A DNA stretch of 10,347 nt from assembly GCA_032250895.1 (NCBI GenBank), contig JAVVEZ010000103.1, positions 1 to 10,347 of the forward strand. Reading direction: 5' to 3'. The position numbers were made by a program, and so were the translations under genes. This stretch comes from JAVVEZ01 sp032250895. Lineage in GTDB: Bacteria; Pseudomonadota; Gammaproteobacteria; Pseudomonadales; Pseudohongiellaceae. Each line of letters opens with the position of its first letter. Within the stretch, counting starts at the first letter, position 1. The notes beneath the pieces were generated by a model. That model was not told the DNA's origin. It saw only the letters and a program-made list of their open reading frames with translations, and made no database searches. Below are positions 7,610 to 10,347 of the stretch, piece after piece.

Positions 7610-7611
7610 GG
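7585..7611 (-). repeat. Copy 2 of the 27-bp inverted-orientation repeat
   Basis: Exact reverse complement of 45-71. It sits at the left end of the 57-bp inverted-repeat element at 7585-7641. Its presence supplies the ATG at 7609 to the minus-strand lipoprotein frame. Confidence 0.85.
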
Positions 7612-7641
7612 CCCGGGCTAGTGCTGTTTTTCAACAGCCTG
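7585..7641. repeat. 57-bp element with imperfect terminal inverted repeats
   Basis: The first 15 bases (CAGTTTGTTGAAAAA) match the reverse complement of the last 15 (CAGGCTGTTGAAAAA) at 13 positions. The arms enclose about 27 bases with the GC-rich centre CCATGGCCCGGGC. The size and structure suit a REP-like or very small MITE-like element. It has no coding capacity of its own. No target-site duplication was clearly seen. Confidence 0.55.
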
Positions 7642-7894
7642 TCAATAAAGAAACAGAGTCAGCACAGAATCTTCGCGTGACAGTTCTTTTCAGTCAGAAG
7701 TCCGACAGGCTCCCGGTGAGATTCTACTCTGAGCCCGTTTTTTTACAAAGATATCCTTGCGTAAAGATATCCTTGCGCAAAGGACGTAAAGGCCAAAGGA
7801 CGTAAAGGTCAATTGACAAAGCAGCGGCTGTTGGTTAGCTTTTCACTATAAAAAATCAGATGGTTCCCTGGCCGGGCCATCCTGGAGAAAAAAC
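7642..7894. promoter_or_regulatory. Upstream region of the ankyrin-DUF1592 operon
   Basis: About 250 bases without a credible gene, AT-richer than the genes to the right. It contains the tandem repeats at 7747-7809, a consensus -35 TTGACA at 7813-7818, and a TATAAA at 7847-7852. The two hexamers are 28 bases apart, too far for one sigma70 promoter, so no firm promoter is called. The ankyrin gene probably starts its transcript here because no other upstream same-strand gene exists nearby. Confidence 0.45.
7747..7809. repeat. Two consecutive tandem duplications of period 16
   Basis: Unit A (AAAGATATCCTTGCG) occurs at 7747-7761 and 7763-7777, identical and 16 bases apart. Unit B (CAAAGGACGTAAAGG plus one base) occurs at 7778-7793 and 7794-7809, 15 of 16 identical. 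The period is the same in both, and AAAGG recurs four times within unit B. The array ends three bases before a TTGACA. It could bind a regulator of the downstream operon, or be replication slippage. Confidence 0.8.
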
Positions 7895-9475
7895 ATGTCA
7901 GGCCGTTTTCCCCAAACCTTTGCCGTCACTTTGCTGTTGGTCTTGCTGATCCCCCCGCTGGGGTCCACCGTCCTTGCGAATACGCTTGCGCAAGAGGCTC
8001 TGGCGGAGGCCGCCAGCAGCGGTGATCTGGACGGAGTGCAGGCTCTGCTGCAACAGGGTGCCGACATCGATGCCCGCTTGCGTGATGGCAGCACGGCTCT
8101 GCATCAGGCCGTGCTGGGCGACCACACGGCAATCAGCCTGAAACTGCTGGCCCTGGGTGCCGATCCCGCCAGTGCCGACCGCTACGGGATTACGCCGCTG
8201 TATCTGGCCGCGCTCAATGGCAATGCCGACATTGTCGCGGCCCTGCTCGCGGCGGGTGTCGATGCCAACACGCCCGATCCCAGCGGCGAGACGGCCCTGA
8301 TGACAGCCGTGCGCACCGGTCGCCGGGAGGTGGTCGAATTGCTGCTGGCACATTCGGCCAGGGTGGATCAACGTGATCCTGAATTTGCGCAGACGGCCCT
8401 GATGCTGGCGGTGCGTGAAGATCATCCCGACCTCATCGAGCTCTTGCTCAGCGCGGGTGCCGAGATCGATGCTCATACCCGGATAGGCCCGGAGCCGGCC
8501 TTCGTTCCGCCCTGCAAGGGCACCGGCTGCGGTTCCGAAGGCGTGGGCATCAATCGCGGTGGCCTGCCGGACCGGGGGCGGCGTGATGCCGTGAAAGGGG
8601 GCATGAGCGCGCTGCTCTATGCGGCCCGTGATGGGCGCCTGGAAGCGGCACATCTGCTGGTGGCGGCCGGTGCCGATATCGAACAGGCGGAAGCCAATGG
8701 CATCAGACCACTGCTGATGGCCCTGCTGAACAATCAGCTTGCCGTGGCCGCTTTTCTGCTGGAGCAGGGCGCCGATCCCAATGCGGATGACTTCTGGGGC
8801 CGCACTCCGCTGTTTGCGGCGGTGGATTATCGCAATCTCGACATGAATAACCGGGAGCAGGACAGCCCGGTTGATAATGGCGTCGCACGGGAGCCCATCC
8901 TGGACATCATCAAGCGCTTGCTGGAACACGGTGCGACCGTCAATGCCAGAACCCGTGAGGTACCCCCCAGTCGCAAGTGGCTGTACTCACTCAACGATGT
9001 CTCCTGGGTGGATTTTACCGGTCAGACCGCCTTTCTGCGGGCGGCCCTGGCCGGGGATGTCAGCACGATGCGGCTCTTGCTGGACTACGGCGCCGACCCC
9101 AGGCTGCCCACCTTTGCCGGGACCACGCCGCTGATGGCGGCGGCTGGGGTCAACTGGGTGGTGGCCCAGACCTATACCGAATCGCCGCAGTCCCTGATTG
9201 CGGCCATTGAACTGTGTCTGGAACACGGTGCCGATGTGAATGCACGCAATTCGATGGGCCTCACGGCACTGCTGGGCGCCGCCAATCGTGGCGCCAATGA
9301 CATCATCAGGCTGCTGGTGGCCAAGGGTGCAGAACTGGACATTGTCGATGCCGAGGGCCGCAGTCCGCTGCGCTGGGCCGAGGGCGTGTTTCTGGCGGCG
9401 GTGGGCGCAGAAAGAAAACCGGCAACCATTGCCCTGTTGCAAACCTTGATGGCCGAAGCCTCCTCACCGCAGTGA
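7895..9475 (+). CDS. Exported ankyrin-repeat protein
   Basis: A 526-aa protein with a Sec signal (about 1-29, VTLLLVLLIPPLGSTVLA). About eleven or twelve ankyrin repeats follow, e.g. DGSTALHQAVLGDHTAI, YGITPLYLAALNGNADIV and MGLTALLGAANRGANDII. The solenoid has inserts: after the fifth repeat an insert holds the pair CKGTGC (Cys 207 and 212) and GSEGVGINRGGLPDRGRR. A second lies near the eighth repeat, and a third contains RKWLYSLNDVSWVDFTGQTAF. These inserts are familiar to me from ankyrin proteins encoded next to DUF1592/DUF1552 genes. The start ATG has GGAGA six bases upstream. The next gene starts 4 nt after the stop, so they form an operon. Ankyrin repeats bind proteins; a scaffold or periplasmic partner role is likely, with no catalytic residues apparent. 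Confidence 0.9.
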   Translation: MSGRFPQTFAVTLLLVLLIPPLGSTVLANTLAQEALAEAASSGDLDGVQALLQQGADIDARLRDGSTALHQAVLGDHTAISLKLLALGADPASADRYGITPLYLAALNGNADIVAALLAAGVDANTPDPSGETALMTAVRTGRREVVELLLAHSARVDQRDPEFAQTALMLAVREDHPDLIELLLSAGAEIDAHTRIGPEPAFVPPCKGTGCGSEGVGINRGGLPDRGRRDAVKGGMSALLYAARDGRLEAAHLLVAAGADIEQAEANGIRPLLMALLNNQLAVAAFLLEQGADPNADDFWGRTPLFAAVDYRNLDMNNREQDSPVDNGVAREPILDIIKRLLEHGATVNARTREVPPSRKWLYSLNDVSWVDFTGQTAFLRAALAGDVSTMRLLLDYGADPRLPTFAGTTPLMAAAGVNWVVAQTYTESPQSLIAAIELCLEHGADVNARNSMGLTALLGAANRGANDIIRLLVAKGAELDIVDAEGRSPLRWAEGVFLAAVGAERKPATIALLQTLMAEASSPQ

Positions 9476-9479
9476 TCGC

Positions 9480-10347
9480 ATGAAAAATCTGATGAAAAAA
9501 GTTTGTCTGCCACAGCACATGTACCGCCGGATCGCTTTGAGCCTCGTCGTTCCGGCGCTCCTGGGCGGCATCGATGACAGGCTTCAGGCCGCGCCCATGA
9601 GTGCCACAGAGCAGCGGGTCCTGCTCGATGACTATTGTGCCGAGTGCCATAACCTCGATGATTTTGCCGGGGGTTTGGCCTTTGATCTGCTGAATCCGGA
9701 GCGGCTTCACGAAGACCCGGAAATCTGGGAAAAGGTGATCCGGAAACTGCAAGCGCGCCTGATGCCGCCGTCCGGGCAGGCCAGACCAGAAGCAGAGCAC
9801 ATCGAGGCTTTCGCCACGTCTCTGGCCGGTGCTCTCGACGCGCTTGCGCTGGCTGCCCCGAACCCCGGCGCGCCCCTGCTGCATCGGCTCAACCGGAGTG
9901 AGTACAGCAATGCCATCCGGGATCTGCTGGCCCTGCCCGTGGATGCCACCGAGCTGCTCCCGGCCGATGATTCCAGTGCCGGTTTCGACAATATTGCCAA
10001 TGTGCTGAGTGTCTCCCCGGCCCTGATGCAGGCCTATGTCTCCGCCGCCGCCAAAATCAGCCGCATCGCCATTGGCGACCTCACCATCAGTGCCGGTACG
10101 AGCACGTATCGGCCGCCTGCCGGTGTGCCTCAGGATGTCCACCGTGAAGGATTGCCGCTGGGTACCCGCGGTGGTTTGGCGGTTGAACATGTGTTTCCGC
10201 TGGATGCGGACTACGAACTGGAGGTTCGCCGCAGTGGCCGGAACAATTTTATTTTGCCGCCGACCGGCTTGAGCGAGGCCATTGAAGTCGTCATCGACGG
10301 CGAGCGTGTGCGGGTCTTGGCGGCGGATGCCCCCGGGCGCTTCACGC
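9480..10347 (+). CDS. DUF1592 family protein, second paralogue (partial, runs off the window)
   Basis: Open from ATG 9480 to the window edge (289 codons plus one base), so only the N-terminal third is visible. It has a Sec-type signal (about 1-37, ending RLQA/AP), a heme motif CAECH at 53-57, and a likely axial Met at 95 in MPPSG. The DUF1587 block is LHRLNRSEYSNAIRDLLALPVDATELLPADDSSAGFDNIANVLSVSPALMQAY. The beginning of the carbohydrate-binding-like beta region (GLPLGTRGGLAVEHVFPLDADYELEV) follows. The match to the DUF1592 protein at 1456-3867 is collinear, but the DNA is much richer in GC. No clear ribosome site precedes ATG 9480; translation is probably coupled to the ankyrin gene that ends four bases earlier. 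Later in-frame ATGs (9492, 9519) are no better supported. A DUF1552 gene may follow beyond the window, by analogy with the left operon. Confidence 0.9.
   Translation, partial: MKNLMKKVCLPQHMYRRIALSLVVPALLGGIDDRLQAAPMSATEQRVLLDDYCAECHNLDDFAGGLAFDLLNPERLHEDPEIWEKVIRKLQARLMPPSGQARPEAEHIEAFATSLAGALDALALAAPNPGAPLLHRLNRSEYSNAIRDLLALPVDATELLPADDSSAGFDNIANVLSVSPALMQAYVSAAAKISRIAIGDLTISAGTSTYRPPAGVPQDVHREGLPLGTRGGLAVEHVFPLDADYELEVRRSGRNNFILPPTGLSEAIEVVIDGERVRVLAADAPGRFT

Noticed and set aside
7617..7645. Minus-strand promoter with TTGACA at 7640-7645 for the lipoprotein gene
   Set aside because: The hexamer 17 bases downstream reads ACTAGC, a poor -10. The TTGACA overlaps the end of the repeat element and may be accidental.
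7747..7809. Possible CRISPR array
   Set aside because: The repeats are adjacent with no spacers, only two copies of each, and far too short.
7813..7852. Sigma70 promoter using TTGACA and TATAAA
   Set aside because: The hexamers are 28 bases apart, and at a 16-18 base spacing from TTGACA there is no acceptable -10.
7898..8929. Long minus-strand open frame (343 codons) opposite the ankyrin gene
   Set aside because: Its composition, rich in Gln, Arg and His, is what antisense of GC-rich ankyrin codons gives, and it has no recognisable domain. The plus-strand ankyrin repeats are unmistakable.
9306..10190. Minus-strand open frame of 294 codons opposite the second DUF1592 gene
   Set aside because: It overlaps two firmly recognised plus-strand genes and shows no family motif.

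Overview
The window looks like a piece of a draft or metagenome-assembled gammaproteobacterial chromosome, since it carries a run of ten Ns. The evidence for the group is indirect: an MlaC-family outer-membrane lipid protein, Shine-Dalgarno-led genes with Sec or Tat signal peptides, REP-like intergenic palindromes, and a DUF1592/DUF1552/ankyrin/PQQ gene set that I associate with marine and oligotrophic gammaproteobacteria. Genus and family cannot be read from the sequence.

Layout. (1) Positions 1-71 hold two hairpins. (2) Positions 72-3867, minus strand, hold a two-gene operon: a diheme-motif DUF1592 protein followed by a Tat-type DUF1552 protein that is interrupted only by the assembly gap. 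A good sigma70-type promoter lies upstream at 3969-3997. (3) Positions 3868-4269 are a divergent intergenic region with a strong GC-rich hairpin and a repeat-like stretch. (4) Positions 4270-6540, plus strand, hold an exported cytochrome c-PQQ dehydrogenase of the polyvinyl-alcohol-dehydrogenase type, followed 3 nt later by a Tat-exported EthD-family protein. (5) Positions 6541-7609, minus strand, hold a putative lipoprotein and an MlaC-like protein; the MlaC stop codon directly abuts the EthD stop codon. (6) Positions 7585-7894 are intergenic, with an inverted-repeat element and two consecutive tandem repeats of period 16. (7) Positions 7895-10347, plus strand, hold an exported ankyrin-repeat protein and, 4 nt later, the first 289 residues of a second DUF1592 protein that runs off the window.

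How the genes may work together. Nearly every product carries an export signal and three carry CXXCH heme motifs, so the region encodes a periplasmic or outer-membrane redox and degradation function. PQQ dehydrogenases of this type oxidise alcohols and pass electrons to cytochrome c. DUF1592, DUF1552 and ankyrin proteins with these inserts often travel together, but their reaction is unknown. I infer a catabolic or polymer-oxidation island; no substrate can be assigned.

Base composition changes along the window. Sampled rows of the left operon are about 27-62% GC and mostly 40-53%, while sampled rows from 4300 onward are about 63-65%. The two DUF1592 paralogues therefore differ in composition, which suggests separate origins. 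An almost identical short repeat in inverted orientation brackets the 7.5 kb from 72 to 7584.
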